Source of the DNA: Aestuariibaculum lutulentum | GTDB lineage: Bacteria; Bacteroidota; Bacteroidia; Flavobacteriales; Flavobacteriaceae | Reading direction: 5' to 3' | NCBI RefSeq assembly: GCF_032926325.1 | Contig: NZ_CP136709.1 | Coordinates: 2,127,501 to 2,191,500, forward strand | Length of the DNA stretch: 64,000 bases | Made by a program: the position numbers and the translations under genes | The notes under the pieces: generated by a model | Database searches by the model: none | Told to the model about the DNA's origin: nothing | The model's input: only the letters and a program-made list of their open reading frames with translations | Part shown: positions 25,477 to 35,145 of the stretch, in pieces | Layout of the letters: each line of letters starts with the position of its first letter | Position numbering within the stretch: position 1 is the stretch's first letter

Positions 25477-27531
25477 ATGAAGAAGTTTCTTTTAGCATGC
25501 GCAGCTTTAGTATTATCTACAGCTGCGTTTGCGCAAATATTAGAGCCAGTAAAATGGTCAACATCAGTAGAAAAAGTTTCAGATACAGAATTCAATTTAG
25601 TATCTAAAGCAACCATCGAAAAAGGTTGGCATTTATATTCGCAAAATGTTCCGGCCGACGGACCAATTGCAACATCATTTATCTACGACGATAGCGAAGG
25701 TAATTTCACCATTGTAGGTAATACAACCGAGGAAGAAGGACACACGATTCAGGATCCTGTTTTCGAAATGGAAATTAAGTATTTCGAAAATAAAGCTACA
25801 TTCAAACAACGTATTCAGGTAAAAGAAGGCGCAGCTACAGTAAACGGTTTTGTGGAGTTTATGGTATGTGACGACAGCAGATGTTTACCTCCTTCTGAAG
25901 TTGAATTAACATTTAATTTACCTAAAGTTTCAGTTGCTGCTTCAGGAAATGAAACAGCTGCAAATGTTACAGCGTCAGAAGAAACTCATGTAACGGAAAC
26001 TCCTGAAGCTTCTCATGAAGTAGCTGCTGCCAGCACTCATGATACAGTTGTTAAAGAATCGGTAGAAGGTTCTGATAAATCAGACTCTAAAAGAGGCTTG
26101 TTTACTATTTTTATTCTTGCTTTTTTATCTGGGTTTGCAGCATTATTAACACCATGTGTATTCCCAATGATTCCAATGACGGTAAGTTTCTTTACCAAGC
26201 AAAGTAAAAACAAAGCGGTAGGAATTAAAAATGCAATTATTTATGGTATTTGTATTATTGTAATTTATGTGTTATTAGGTACAGCTGTAACCGGTATTTT
26301 TGGTGCCGATGCATTGAATGCGTTAGCAGCTAACCCTTGGTTTAATATTATATTCTTTGTGCTTTTAGTGGTATTTGCTGTATCATTCTTAGGAGCTTTC
26401 GAAATCATGTTACCAAACTCTTGGGCTAACAAAGTAGATTCTCAGGCAGACCGTGGTGGTTTAGTTGGAATCTTCTTTATGGCTTTAGCTTTAGCCATTG
26501 TGTCATTTTCATGTACAGGTCCTATTGTTGGAACCTTATTGGTTGAAGCCGCTTCAAAAGGAGGTATTGCACCTATCGTTGGAATGTTAGGGTTCTCTTT
26601 AGCTATTGCTTTACCATTTGCATTATTTGCAGCCTTTCCAGGATGGTTAAACTCATTACCAAAATCTGGAGGATGGTTAAATACAGTAAAAGTAGTTTTA
26701 GGATTCTTAGAATTGGCTTTAGCATTTAAATTCTTGTCGAATGCCGATTATATTATGCAATGGCATATTTTAGAGCGTGAAGTATTTATTGCCATATGGA
26801 TTGCGGTTTTCGGAGCTTTGGCATTCTACTTATTCGGAAAAATTCAATTACCACACGATTCACCATTATCACATATTTCGGTAGGGCGTTTAGGTTTAGG
26901 TCTTATCACGTTAACCTTTACCATTTATATGATTCCTGGTCTTTGGGGAGCACCATTAAACTTAATTAGTGCATTTCCACCGCCGCCAAATTATAGTGAA
27001 TCACCTTACGGTGTAGGTTATAAGAATGCAGGTGGAGGTGTTGCTACTGCCGATAGTCATGAAGCGTTACCAGAAGGAGCGCATTTAATGGCACCACATA
27101 ATATTATGGCATTCCACGATTATGAAACAGGTTTAGCTTATGCTAAAAAAGTAGGGAAACCAGTCATGATCGATTTTACAGGTTACACTTGTGTAAACTG
27201 TAGAAAAATGGAAAATAATGTTTGGGTAAAATCAGAAATCTTAGAGATTTTAAAGAACGATGTTGTTCTAATATCACTTTATGTAGACGATAAAAAAGAA
27301 CTTCCAGAAGATATGAAGGTGGAGTATGTTTCTCGTCCAGGTAAGTTTATGAAAGACTTCGGTGATAAATGGAGCGACTTACAGGCAAGCAGATATAAAG
27401 CAAATTCTCAGCCGTTTTATGTAATTATGGATCATGAGGAAAACAGCTTAATCGATCCTGTTGGATATACACCTGATGTTGCCGAGTACAAATCTTGGTT
27501 AAACGAAGGGATTTCAAAATTTGGTAAATAG
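25477..27531 (+). CDS. dsbD: Thiol:disulfide interchange protein DsbD
   Basis: The 684-residue inner-membrane protein has a signal peptide, a periplasmic alpha domain with Cys131 and Cys136, a low-complexity Ala/Glu/Thr linker (about 150-200), an eight-helix transmembrane core with Cys227 (TPCVFPMIP) and Cys346 (SFSCTGP), and a C-terminal periplasmic thioredoxin domain with Cys572-VN-Cys575. It passes electrons from cytoplasmic thioredoxin to periplasmic reductases. The flanking alpha-domain protein, the TlpA-like protein and thioredoxin reductase (trxB, 30128) make a complete reducing chain except thioredoxin itself. Confidence 0.94.
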   Translation: MKKFLLACAALVLSTAAFAQILEPVKWSTSVEKVSDTEFNLVSKATIEKGWHLYSQNVPADGPIATSFIYDDSEGNFTIVGNTTEEEGHTIQDPVFEMEIKYFENKATFKQRIQVKEGAATVNGFVEFMVCDDSRCLPPSEVELTFNLPKVSVAASGNETAANVTASEETHVTETPEASHEVAAASTHDTVVKESVEGSDKSDSKRGLFTIFILAFLSGFAALLTPCVFPMIPMTVSFFTKQSKNKAVGIKNAIIYGICIIVIYVLLGTAVTGIFGADALNALAANPWFNIIFFVLLVVFAVSFLGAFEIMLPNSWANKVDSQADRGGLVGIFFMALALAIVSFSCTGPIVGTLLVEAASKGGIAPIVGMLGFSLAIALPFALFAAFPGWLNSLPKSGGWLNTVKVVLGFLELALAFKFLSNADYIMQWHILEREVFIAIWIAVFGALAFYLFGKIQLPHDSPLSHISVGRLGLGLITLTFTIYMIPGLWGAPLNLISAFPPPPNYSESPYGVGYKNAGGGVATADSHEALPEGAHLMAPHNIMAFHDYETGLAYAKKVGKPVMIDFTGYTCVNCRKMENNVWVKSEILEILKNDVVLISLYVDDKKELPEDMKVEYVSRPGKFMKDFGDKWSDLQASRYKANSQPFYVIMDHEENSLIDPVGYTPDVAEYKSWLNEGISKFGK

Positions 27532-27550
27532 GTAATCTAAAACACCAAAC

Positions 27551-28549
27551 ATGAAAAAAGTAATCTATACCTTAACTTTTGCACTGGCACTTGTTGCTTG
27601 TAAAAAGGAACCAAAAGATTATGTAACGCTTTCAGGCACCATAACGAATCCGAATTCAGATTCGTTATGCGTTGCACAACGAAGCATTATTAAAACCATT
27701 AAAGTAAATCCTGACGGTACGTTTTCAGATACCTTAAAAGTTGAAGATGGAAACTATTTGCTTTACGATGGAAAGGAGCGTGCCATTGTATATTTACAAA
27801 ATGGTTACGATCTTAACATTAAAGCAGATACCAAATCCTTTGATGAATCAATCACTTACGAAGGAGAAGGATCAGAAGCGAATAATTTCTTAGCGAAAAA
27901 AGGGCTTTTAAAAGAACAGTTAATTGATTTTAATGAACTGTTTACTTTAGATGAAACTGCTTTTAATGCGAAGCTAGAGGCTAACGATAAAGCGTTTAAA
28001 GATCTTTTAAAATCTGTTGCTCACCTAGATTCAACGTTTGTTAATGGTCAGGAGACAGAAATAGAGCGAATTAAGCAGGATCTTAGCCGTATGTTTAATG
28101 AAAAGATGGCTGTTTCTTCATTAAAAGGACAGGAGTCTCCAAAATTTGTGGACTACGAGAATTATACAGGAGGAAACATGTCTCTTGATGATTTAAAAGG
28201 CAAGTATGTATATATCGACCTTTGGGCTACGTGGTGCGGACCATGTAAACAGGAGATCCCGTATTTAAAAGCTGTTGAAAAGGAGTATCATAATAAGAAT
28301 ATTGCCTTCGTGAGTATTTCGTTAGATAGAAATAGCGCTTATGAAACATGGAGACGCATGGTAAAAGATAAAGAATTGTCTGGAATTCAGCTTTTCGCCA
28401 AGGAGGATAACGATTTTGCCAGAGCTTATATGGTATCAGGTATTCCTCGTTTTATTCTTATCGATCCTGCTGGAATTGTGGTTGATGCTAACGCACCTAG
28501 ACCATCGAGCAGTAAATTAATTGACTTATTTAAAACTTTAGATATATAA
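27551..28549 (+). CDS. TlpA-like lipoprotein disulfide reductase
   Basis: The 332-residue lipoprotein has lipobox Cys17 (LVAC), an N-terminal DUF4369-like beta domain (VTLSGTITNPNSDSL) and a TlpA/ResA thioredoxin domain with DLWATWCGPCKQEIPYLKA; the redox cysteines are Cys229 and Cys232. It is a paralogue of the protein at 11376, which has CTPC instead of CGPC; both share the end motif (R/P)RPSS/N. It is 20 bases after dsbD, which probably keeps it reduced. Confidence 0.9.
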   Translation: MKKVIYTLTFALALVACKKEPKDYVTLSGTITNPNSDSLCVAQRSIIKTIKVNPDGTFSDTLKVEDGNYLLYDGKERAIVYLQNGYDLNIKADTKSFDESITYEGEGSEANNFLAKKGLLKEQLIDFNELFTLDETAFNAKLEANDKAFKDLLKSVAHLDSTFVNGQETEIERIKQDLSRMFNEKMAVSSLKGQESPKFVDYENYTGGNMSLDDLKGKYVYIDLWATWCGPCKQEIPYLKAVEKEYHNKNIAFVSISLDRNSAYETWRRMVKDKELSGIQLFAKEDNDFARAYMVSGIPRFILIDPAGIVVDANAPRPSSSKLIDLFKTLDI

Positions 28550-28594
28550 TTGAAAGCCTTCTTTATGGAGGCTTCTCTTATTAAATTTTCACGC

Positions 28595-30100
28595 ATGAAT
28601 GCACTAAAAAGATTTTTTAAATCACAACCTAAAACCGAAACAGAATTAGAGAAATATTTCGAGCAATTTCGAAATAATGTTGTTGGGGTAGATCAGTACT
28701 TTGTTTCTCCTTACGGTAAGAAAAAAATCATTTACGCCGACTGGACTGCCAGCGGGCGTTTATACAGACCTATTGAAGAAAAGTTATTAAATGAAATAGG
28801 TCCTTATGTTGCTAATACGCATACAGAAACCTCTATCACCGGTAGTGTGATGACACACGCTTATCACGATGCCAGAGAGATTATCAAGAAACACGTTAAT
28901 GCCTCTAAAGATGATGTATTAATTACTGAAGGTTCTGGTATGACTGGAGCCATCAATAAATTTCAACGTATCTTAGGAATTAAGGTAAACGAGAATTTAA
29001 AAGATCATACAACTATTCCAGATGAAAAGCGACCAATCATTTTCGTGTCGCACATGGAGCATCACTCAAACCAAACATCTTGGCTGGAGACTATAGCAAA
29101 AGTGATTGTTATTCCTGCTGATGAAAACGGTTTGCCTTGCTTAGACGCTTTAGAAAAATTGGTTCAGGAATATAGCGAAACACCAATTAAAATTGCTGCA
29201 ATTACAGGATGTTCTAACGTAACAGGTATTAGAACGCCTTATCACAAGGTAGCAAAAATCATGCATCAGAATAACGGGTTATGTTTTGTGGATTTCGCCT
29301 GTTCTGCACCTTATGTAGAGATTAATATGCACCCGGAAGATGAAGAAGAGTATTTAGATGCTATAACATTCTCTCCTCACAAATTTTTGGGAGGTCCTGG
29401 TACTTCAGGGGTGTTAATTTTTAATAAAAAATTATACAAAAATTTAGTGCCTGATAACCCTGGAGGAGGAACTGTTAGTTATACAAACCCTTGGGGAGAC
29501 CACGATTATGTAGACGATATCGAAACACGTGAAGACGGTGGTACTCCTGGTTTCTTACAGGCAATCAGAATAGCTTTATCTATTCAGTTGAAAGAAAAAA
29601 TGGGAGTGCAAAATATCTTAGATCGTGAGCATGAATTAAATGATATCATTTTCAAAAGATTATCAGCGATTAAAAACTTAACCATTTTAGCACCGAACCA
29701 CACCGATCGTTTAGGGGTTATTTCATTCTATATCGAGCATGCACACTATAATTTAGTGGTTAAATTATTGAATGATCGTTTTGGTGTACAAACCAGAGGG
29801 GGGTGTTCTTGTGCTGGAACTTATGGTCACTATTTATTAAATGTAGACCAACCGACTTCTAAGTCTATTGAGTTGAAAATTTTAGAAGGTTGTATGATTG
29901 AGCGCCCGGGATGGGTTCGTATGTCGGTTCACCCAACCATGACCAATGCCGAAGTTGAATTTGTTTGTGATGCGATTGAGCAGGTAGCCAAAAATTTTGC
30001 GACTTGGGAAAATGATTATACCTATAACGCTGCTAAAAATGAATTCGTTCACAACGGAAATAAACACGTTGAAGCAGAGATCACACAAGGTTGGTTTTAA
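28595..30100 (+). CDS. Class V aminotransferase / cysteine desulfurase-like PLP enzyme
   Basis: The 501-residue cytoplasmic enzyme has the PLP lysine at Lys263 (ITFSPHKFLGGPG) and a conserved Cys404/Cys406 pair in GGCSCAGTYG, similar to the sulfur-handling cysteine of cysteine desulfurases. The start is set at the ATG at 28595 in front of NALKRFF; the frame is open further upstream (ATG 28565 also possible). It is longer than SufS or IscS (about 400 residues), so the exact substrate is uncertain. Its place between TlpA and trxB fits sulfur or cysteine metabolism, but this is inference. Confidence 0.8.
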   Translation: MNALKRFFKSQPKTETELEKYFEQFRNNVVGVDQYFVSPYGKKKIIYADWTASGRLYRPIEEKLLNEIGPYVANTHTETSITGSVMTHAYHDAREIIKKHVNASKDDVLITEGSGMTGAINKFQRILGIKVNENLKDHTTIPDEKRPIIFVSHMEHHSNQTSWLETIAKVIVIPADENGLPCLDALEKLVQEYSETPIKIAAITGCSNVTGIRTPYHKVAKIMHQNNGLCFVDFACSAPYVEINMHPEDEEEYLDAITFSPHKFLGGPGTSGVLIFNKKLYKNLVPDNPGGGTVSYTNPWGDHDYVDDIETREDGGTPGFLQAIRIALSIQLKEKMGVQNILDREHELNDIIFKRLSAIKNLTILAPNHTDRLGVISFYIEHAHYNLVVKLLNDRFGVQTRGGCSCAGTYGHYLLNVDQPTSKSIELKILEGCMIERPGWVRMSVHPTMTNAEVEFVCDAIEQVAKNFATWENDYTYNAAKNEFVHNGNKHVEAEITQGWF

Positions 30101-30127
30101 TTAAATTATCAAATTAGAAAAAAGATT

Positions 30128-31078
30128 ATGTCAGATACAATAGAAAGAGTAAAGTGCTTAATTATCGGGTCAGGACCTGCAGGTTACACCGCAGCGATTT
30201 ATGCAGCACGTGCTAATATGAGTCCGGTATTATACCAGGGAACACAGCCAGGAGGCCAGTTAACAACCACGAACGAAGTGGAGAACTTTCCAGGATATCC
30301 ACAAGGTATTACAGGACCTGAAATGATGATGGAGTTACAGGCTCAGGCGCAACGTTTTGAAGCTGATATCCGAGACGGATGGATTACTAAGGTTGATTTT
30401 TCAGGTGATGTTCACAAAGTTTGGGTGAATGATGAGAAGGAAATTCACTGTGATACGGTAATCATTTCAACCGGAGCTTCAGCAAAATATTTAGGCTTAG
30501 AATCTGAACAAAAATACTTGAAGTTAGGTGGAGGTGTATCGGCATGTGCTGTATGTGACGGATTCTTCTACAGAAATCAGGAAGTAGTGATTGTAGGTGC
30601 TGGAGATTCAGCTTGTGAAGAGGCTCACTACTTATCAAAACTATGTAAAAAAGTAACCATGTTAGTAAGACGCGATGAGTTTAGAGCCTCTAAAATCATG
30701 GCAGAGCGTGTAGCTAACACTCCAAATATTGACATTCTTTTCAATACAGAAACCGATGAAGTTATTGGTGACGGACAGGTAGTAACTGCAGTTCGTGTAC
30801 ACAACAATAAAACTAACGAAAAACACGAAATTCCAGCAACAGGATTCTTCGTGGCAATCGGACATAAACCAAACACCGATATCTTTAAAGATTATATCAG
30901 CTTAGATGAAACGGGTTATATTATTAATACACCGGGAACAGCTAAAACCAATGTGCCGGGAGTATTTGTAAGTGGAGACGCTGCCGATCACGTATACCGT
31001 CAGGCGATTACAGCAGCCGGAACCGGTTGTATGGCAGCTTTAGATGCAGAACGTTATTTAGCAGCTAAAGAGGCTTAA
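30128..31078 (+). CDS. trxB: Thioredoxin-disulfide reductase
   Basis: The 316-residue flavoprotein has an FAD-binding GSGPAGYTAAIYAARAN near the N-terminus, the redox pair Cys140-AV-Cys143 (CAVCDGFF), the NADPH-binding GAGDSACEEA with following basic residues VRRDEFRAS, and a C-terminal FAD motif in VFVSGDAAD. It reduces cytoplasmic thioredoxin with NADPH, the electron source for DsbD. Length and motifs match the low-molecular-weight bacterial enzyme. Confidence 0.96.
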   Translation: MSDTIERVKCLIIGSGPAGYTAAIYAARANMSPVLYQGTQPGGQLTTTNEVENFPGYPQGITGPEMMMELQAQAQRFEADIRDGWITKVDFSGDVHKVWVNDEKEIHCDTVIISTGASAKYLGLESEQKYLKLGGGVSACAVCDGFFYRNQEVVIVGAGDSACEEAHYLSKLCKKVTMLVRRDEFRASKIMAERVANTPNIDILFNTETDEVIGDGQVVTAVRVHNNKTNEKHEIPATGFFVAIGHKPNTDIFKDYISLDETGYIINTPGTAKTNVPGVFVSGDAADHVYRQAITAAGTGCMAALDAERYLAAKEA

Positions 31079-31166
31079 TCAAAATAAAAAAAAGTTTATT
31101 TTTACTCGATAGTCAAAATTGTAGTTGTAAAAACCGATTTTTGATATTGAGGTCAAAAAAATAAGT

Positions 31167-31202
31167 AACAACCTCGTGATAAAACCACGGGGTTGTTTTT
31201 TA
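31167..31202 (+). terminator. Rho-independent terminator after trxB
   Basis: AACAACCTCGTG (31167-31178) pairs with CACGGGGTTGTT (31186-31197) with one G-U pair, loop ATAAAAC, followed by a T-run to 31202. It separates trxB from the M1 aminopeptidase gene. Confidence 0.85.
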
Positions 31203-31225
31203 ATATATCATACTAAATTATATTC

Positions 31226-33787
31226 ATGAGGAATTTGTTTTTTGTTTTTTTGCTTACCTGTGTAGTATCATGTAATAAAAAACCAAAGGAAGAAAATTAT
31301 TTATTAGTCGAAGGTATTTCATCTGAACTTGCAACCTACAGAAAAAAGCAGGTTTCAGATGTAGTTTACAATCTGTCTTTCAACATTCCGTTAGAAAGAG
31401 AAAAGGCGATTGCTTCTCAACTTCATTTATCGCTTCAGGTTAACGATTTGGAGTATCCTTTGTATTTAGATTTTAATGAGGATAAATCGCATTTAAAATC
31501 GGTTTCAGTGAATGGAAAATCAATTGAGGTTTTACATGAAAGAGAACACTTAATAATTCCGAAGAAGTATTTAGCTAAAGGAAACAATGAAGTAATTGTT
31601 TCCTTCGATGCCGGTGAAGTGTCGCTTAACAGAAATGACGATTATTTATACACGCTTTTAGTGCCGGACCGTGCAAGTACCTTATTTCCGTGTTTTGATC
31701 AACCGGATTTAAAGGCAAATTACAATTTAGAAATTACTGCGCCTTCAACCTGGAAGGTGTTATGTGGTGGACCGTTAGTGTCTGAAGAAACAGTAAATGA
31801 TTATACGAAACACGTTTACGGATTGACCGATAAAATGAGTACATATTTATTTTCATTTGTTGCAGGTGTGTTTAATGAAACATCTCAAAAACCTGAAAAT
31901 ATGGAAATGACCTTGTTGTATCGTGAAAACGATTCAGCAAAAATTGAAGCCAGTATCGATGCTATTTTTGAACATCATCAAAAGGCTGTAAATTTTTTAG
32001 AGGAGTATACGCAATATCCGTTTCCATTTCAAAAAATGGATTATGCAACCATTCCTGGGTTTCAGTATGGAGGCATGGAGCATGTTGGAGCCATTCAATA
32101 TAAAGAATCATCTTTATTTTTAGATGGAACAACAACTCAGGAACGCTTATTAAATCGTGCACGACTAATAGCTCATGAAACAGCACATATGTGGTTTGGC
32201 GATTTAGTTACCATGAAATGGTTCGACGATGTTTGGTTAAAAGAAGTGTTTGCCAATTTTATGGCCGATAAAACGGTTAATGGATCGTTTCCGAATATTA
32301 ATCACGATTTAAAATTTTTAACATCACATTATCCGTCGGCATATAGCGAAGACCGAACGCAAGGGGCAACACCTATTCGTCAGAATCTGGGGAATTTAAA
32401 AAATGCAGGAACGCTTTACGGAAATATCATTTATCATAAGGCACCTATTATGATGCGTCAGTTGGAAGTGATTATGGGAGAAGAACCTTTCCGTCGAGGG
32501 ATGCGTAATTATATAAAAACATATGCTAACGACAATGCGACCTGGAACGATTTGGTAGAGTTACTAGACAACGAAACCCCAATAGATTTAAAGCAATGGA
32601 GCGAAGTTTGGGTAACAAAATCTGGGCGTCCGGTAATCTTAGATGACATTATTTATGATTCGGCGGGGAGAATCGAACGTTTTGAAATTTCTCAACATGC
32701 CGAAGACGGAACAGATAACATCTGGACTCAGGCGTTCAATATTGGGTTAGTGTATAAAGATTCTGTACATTTAGAATCAGTAAATTTAAATGCTAAACAA
32801 ATTTCTTTAAGCACGCTTGAAGGTATGCCTAAGCCAGAAGCTATTGTTTATAATTACAATGGTTTAGGGTACGGTGTTTTTCCTGTCGATATTAAAAATC
32901 ATCATATTTATGATATAAAAGATGATGTGGCTCGAGGTTTTGCTTACATTAATTTATATGAAAATATGTTAAGCGGAAAAATTTCAGCTATAGACGCATT
33001 CAATCAATTACTTAATGGATTTAAAGTTGAAAATGAAGATTTAATCATCAACTTAGTTTCCGGAGAGATAAAAAGTATTTTCTGGAAATACTTTACAGAA
33101 GAAGAACGTCATGCAATGCTTCCTCCTTTGGAAGAATTTTTGCAGGAACGTTTAAAGGAACATTTAGATCCGAGTATTAAGAAAACGGTTTTCAATTTGT
33201 ATAAAAGTGTCGCGTATTCTGGGTCTGGAAAAGACTTTTTATATGAGGTATGGAATAAAACAATCACTTTAGATAATGTGTATTTAAATGAAAACGATTA
33301 TACAGGTATTGCTTCGGCATTAGCCATTTATAAACATGAGAAAGCCGATGAGATTTTAAAAATAGCGCACGAGCAAATTACTAATGCCGATAGAAAAAAG
33401 AATTTCGAATTTATTCTTCCTGCATTATCTAACGATGTGAAAGTAAGAGATGCCTTTATGAAATCGCTGGCTAAACCTGAAAATCGTGAAAAAGAATCCT
33501 GGGTGTTAGATGCTTTAGATTGTATTCACCATCCGTTACGTCAGGCATCGGGGCAAAAGCATTTAAGGTTGTGTTTAGATTTACTGGAAGAAATACAGTT
33601 GACAGGAGATATTTTCTTTCCTAAAGCCTGGCTAGTGGCTTCGATAGGAGAATACACTTCGCCTGAAGCTTATCAGGTTTTGCAACAGTTTTTAGCGGAC
33701 AATCCTAATTTTAGTCCTGTGCTAAAAAATAAATTATTACAGGCTACCGACCCGTTATATCGTGTTAATAACTTATGGAAGCAGTAA
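31226..33787 (+). CDS. M1-family aminopeptidase, lipoprotein
   Basis: The 853-residue protein has lipobox Cys16 (VVSC). The catalytic domain has the substrate motif GGMEH (a variant of GAMEN) and the zinc site His317-Glu318-x-x-His321 with Glu340 eighteen residues further on (LKEVFANFMADK). The C-terminal half is the helical ERAP1-like domain. It should remove N-terminal residues from peptides, anchored to a membrane on the periplasmic side or at the surface. With the M16 protease nearby, it supports a peptide-use role for the neighbourhood. Confidence 0.92.
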   Translation: MRNLFFVFLLTCVVSCNKKPKEENYLLVEGISSELATYRKKQVSDVVYNLSFNIPLEREKAIASQLHLSLQVNDLEYPLYLDFNEDKSHLKSVSVNGKSIEVLHEREHLIIPKKYLAKGNNEVIVSFDAGEVSLNRNDDYLYTLLVPDRASTLFPCFDQPDLKANYNLEITAPSTWKVLCGGPLVSEETVNDYTKHVYGLTDKMSTYLFSFVAGVFNETSQKPENMEMTLLYRENDSAKIEASIDAIFEHHQKAVNFLEEYTQYPFPFQKMDYATIPGFQYGGMEHVGAIQYKESSLFLDGTTTQERLLNRARLIAHETAHMWFGDLVTMKWFDDVWLKEVFANFMADKTVNGSFPNINHDLKFLTSHYPSAYSEDRTQGATPIRQNLGNLKNAGTLYGNIIYHKAPIMMRQLEVIMGEEPFRRGMRNYIKTYANDNATWNDLVELLDNETPIDLKQWSEVWVTKSGRPVILDDIIYDSAGRIERFEISQHAEDGTDNIWTQAFNIGLVYKDSVHLESVNLNAKQISLSTLEGMPKPEAIVYNYNGLGYGVFPVDIKNHHIYDIKDDVARGFAYINLYENMLSGKISAIDAFNQLLNGFKVENEDLIINLVSGEIKSIFWKYFTEEERHAMLPPLEEFLQERLKEHLDPSIKKTVFNLYKSVAYSGSGKDFLYEVWNKTITLDNVYLNENDYTGIASALAIYKHEKADEILKIAHEQITNADRKKNFEFILPALSNDVKVRDAFMKSLAKPENREKESWVLDALDCIHHPLRQASGQKHLRLCLDLLEEIQLTGDIFFPKAWLVASIGEYTSPEAYQVLQQFLADNPNFSPVLKNKLLQATDPLYRVNNLWKQ

Positions 33788-33805
33788 TCCTTTTAAATAG
33801 CTTTC

Positions 33806-35032
33806 ATGATTAAAAATTGGTTTAAAAATATAGGTCCAGGACCATTGGTTGCAGCGGCTTTTATTGGTCCGGGTACGGTAACGATGTGTACTTTGGCAGG
33901 TGTAAAATTTGGGTATGCCTTACTTTGGGCGATGGCTCTATCGGTTATTGCCACCATAGTACTTCAGGAGATGTCCTCAAGATTGGGAATTATTACTCAG
34001 AAGGGGTTAGCGCAGACCATTCGGGCGGAAATAAAATCACCTGTATTTAAAGGTTTAGCGGTCTTTTTAATATTATCGGCTATTGTGGTTGGTAATACAG
34101 CCTATGAAGCGGGAAATATTAGTGGAGGCGTTTTAGGTCTTGAAGCTATTTTTGGTGATCAAAACATTCAAACAGGTTGGTTTTCGTTCAACATGTTTAG
34201 TGTAATTATAGGCCTTTTAGCTTTTGTATTATTATACATCGGAAATTATAAAGTTATTGAACGCGTGTTAGTAGCTTTGGTTATTTTAATGAGTCTGGCG
34301 TTCTTCATTACAGCAATTTTAACTAAACCTAATTTTATTAATATTGTAAAGGGTGCTTTTGTGCCAACGTATCCACAGGATAGCATTTTTACCATTATAG
34401 GTTTAATTGGGACTACCGTTGTACCTTATAATTTGTTTTTACATGCCTCGTTGGTTAAAGAAAAATGGCATGATAAAAGCGATTTGAAATATGCCAGAAA
34501 AGATACCATAGTAGCGGTAATCCTTGGTGGATTGGTGTCTATGAGCGTCATCGTGTCTTCAGCCGCTATACAAACTGAAGATATTAATAGTGCAGCCGAT
34601 TTGGCTAAAGGTTTAGAGCCTTTATTTGGAGCTTATTCAAAATACTTTTTGGCTATTGGATTGTTTGCTGCTGGAATCACCAGTGCCATTACAGCGCCTT
34701 TAGCGGCGGCTTATGTGGCGTGTGGTTGTTTAGGATGGACTAGTAATTTAAAATCAATACGTTTCAGAAGCATCTGGGGGTTTATTTTAATTTTTGGAAT
34801 TGCTTCTTCTTCATTAGGAATTAAATCTATCGAAATCATCAAATTTGCTCAGGTAGCAAATGGGATATTATTGCCTGTGGTTGCTGGCTTTTTGATTTGG
34901 GTAATGAACCGAACTTCGGTATTAGGAATTTATAAGAATAGTTTAAAGCAAAATGTTTTAGGAATCGTCATTCTGGCGATTACCATTTTTTTAGGGCTTA
35001 AAAGTATTTTAAAAGTGTTTGAGGTCTTTTAA
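33806..35032 (+). CDS. NRAMP-family transporter with atypical metal-site motifs
   Basis: The 408-residue protein has about eleven membrane helices and the NRAMP fold signature LVAAAFIGPGTVTMCTLAG in helix 1. Canonical NRAMP proteins have DPGN here, with Asp and Asn binding the metal; this protein has GPGT. In helix 6 the canonical MPH is replaced by VPY (TTVVPYNLFLHASLV). The standard Asp, Asn, Met and His positions are therefore all missing, so ordinary Mn/Fe transport is doubtful. The start ATG is 18 bases after the aminopeptidase gene, so the two are probably co-transcribed. Confidence 0.85.
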   Translation: MIKNWFKNIGPGPLVAAAFIGPGTVTMCTLAGVKFGYALLWAMALSVIATIVLQEMSSRLGIITQKGLAQTIRAEIKSPVFKGLAVFLILSAIVVGNTAYEAGNISGGVLGLEAIFGDQNIQTGWFSFNMFSVIIGLLAFVLLYIGNYKVIERVLVALVILMSLAFFITAILTKPNFINIVKGAFVPTYPQDSIFTIIGLIGTTVVPYNLFLHASLVKEKWHDKSDLKYARKDTIVAVILGGLVSMSVIVSSAAIQTEDINSAADLAKGLEPLFGAYSKYFLAIGLFAAGITSAITAPLAAAYVACGCLGWTSNLKSIRFRSIWGFILIFGIASSSLGIKSIEIIKFAQVANGILLPVVAGFLIWVMNRTSVLGIYKNSLKQNVLGIVILAITIFLGLKSILKVFEVF

Positions 35033-35145
35033 AAAGGGTAATTTTTACGTTTGTTTCGTTAAAAAATAGCAAAAATCTATCTGCTATCTGATATTAAATT
35101 TGTTACTTTAGCCTTCGAATTTTTAAACTAATAAAAAATAATATA

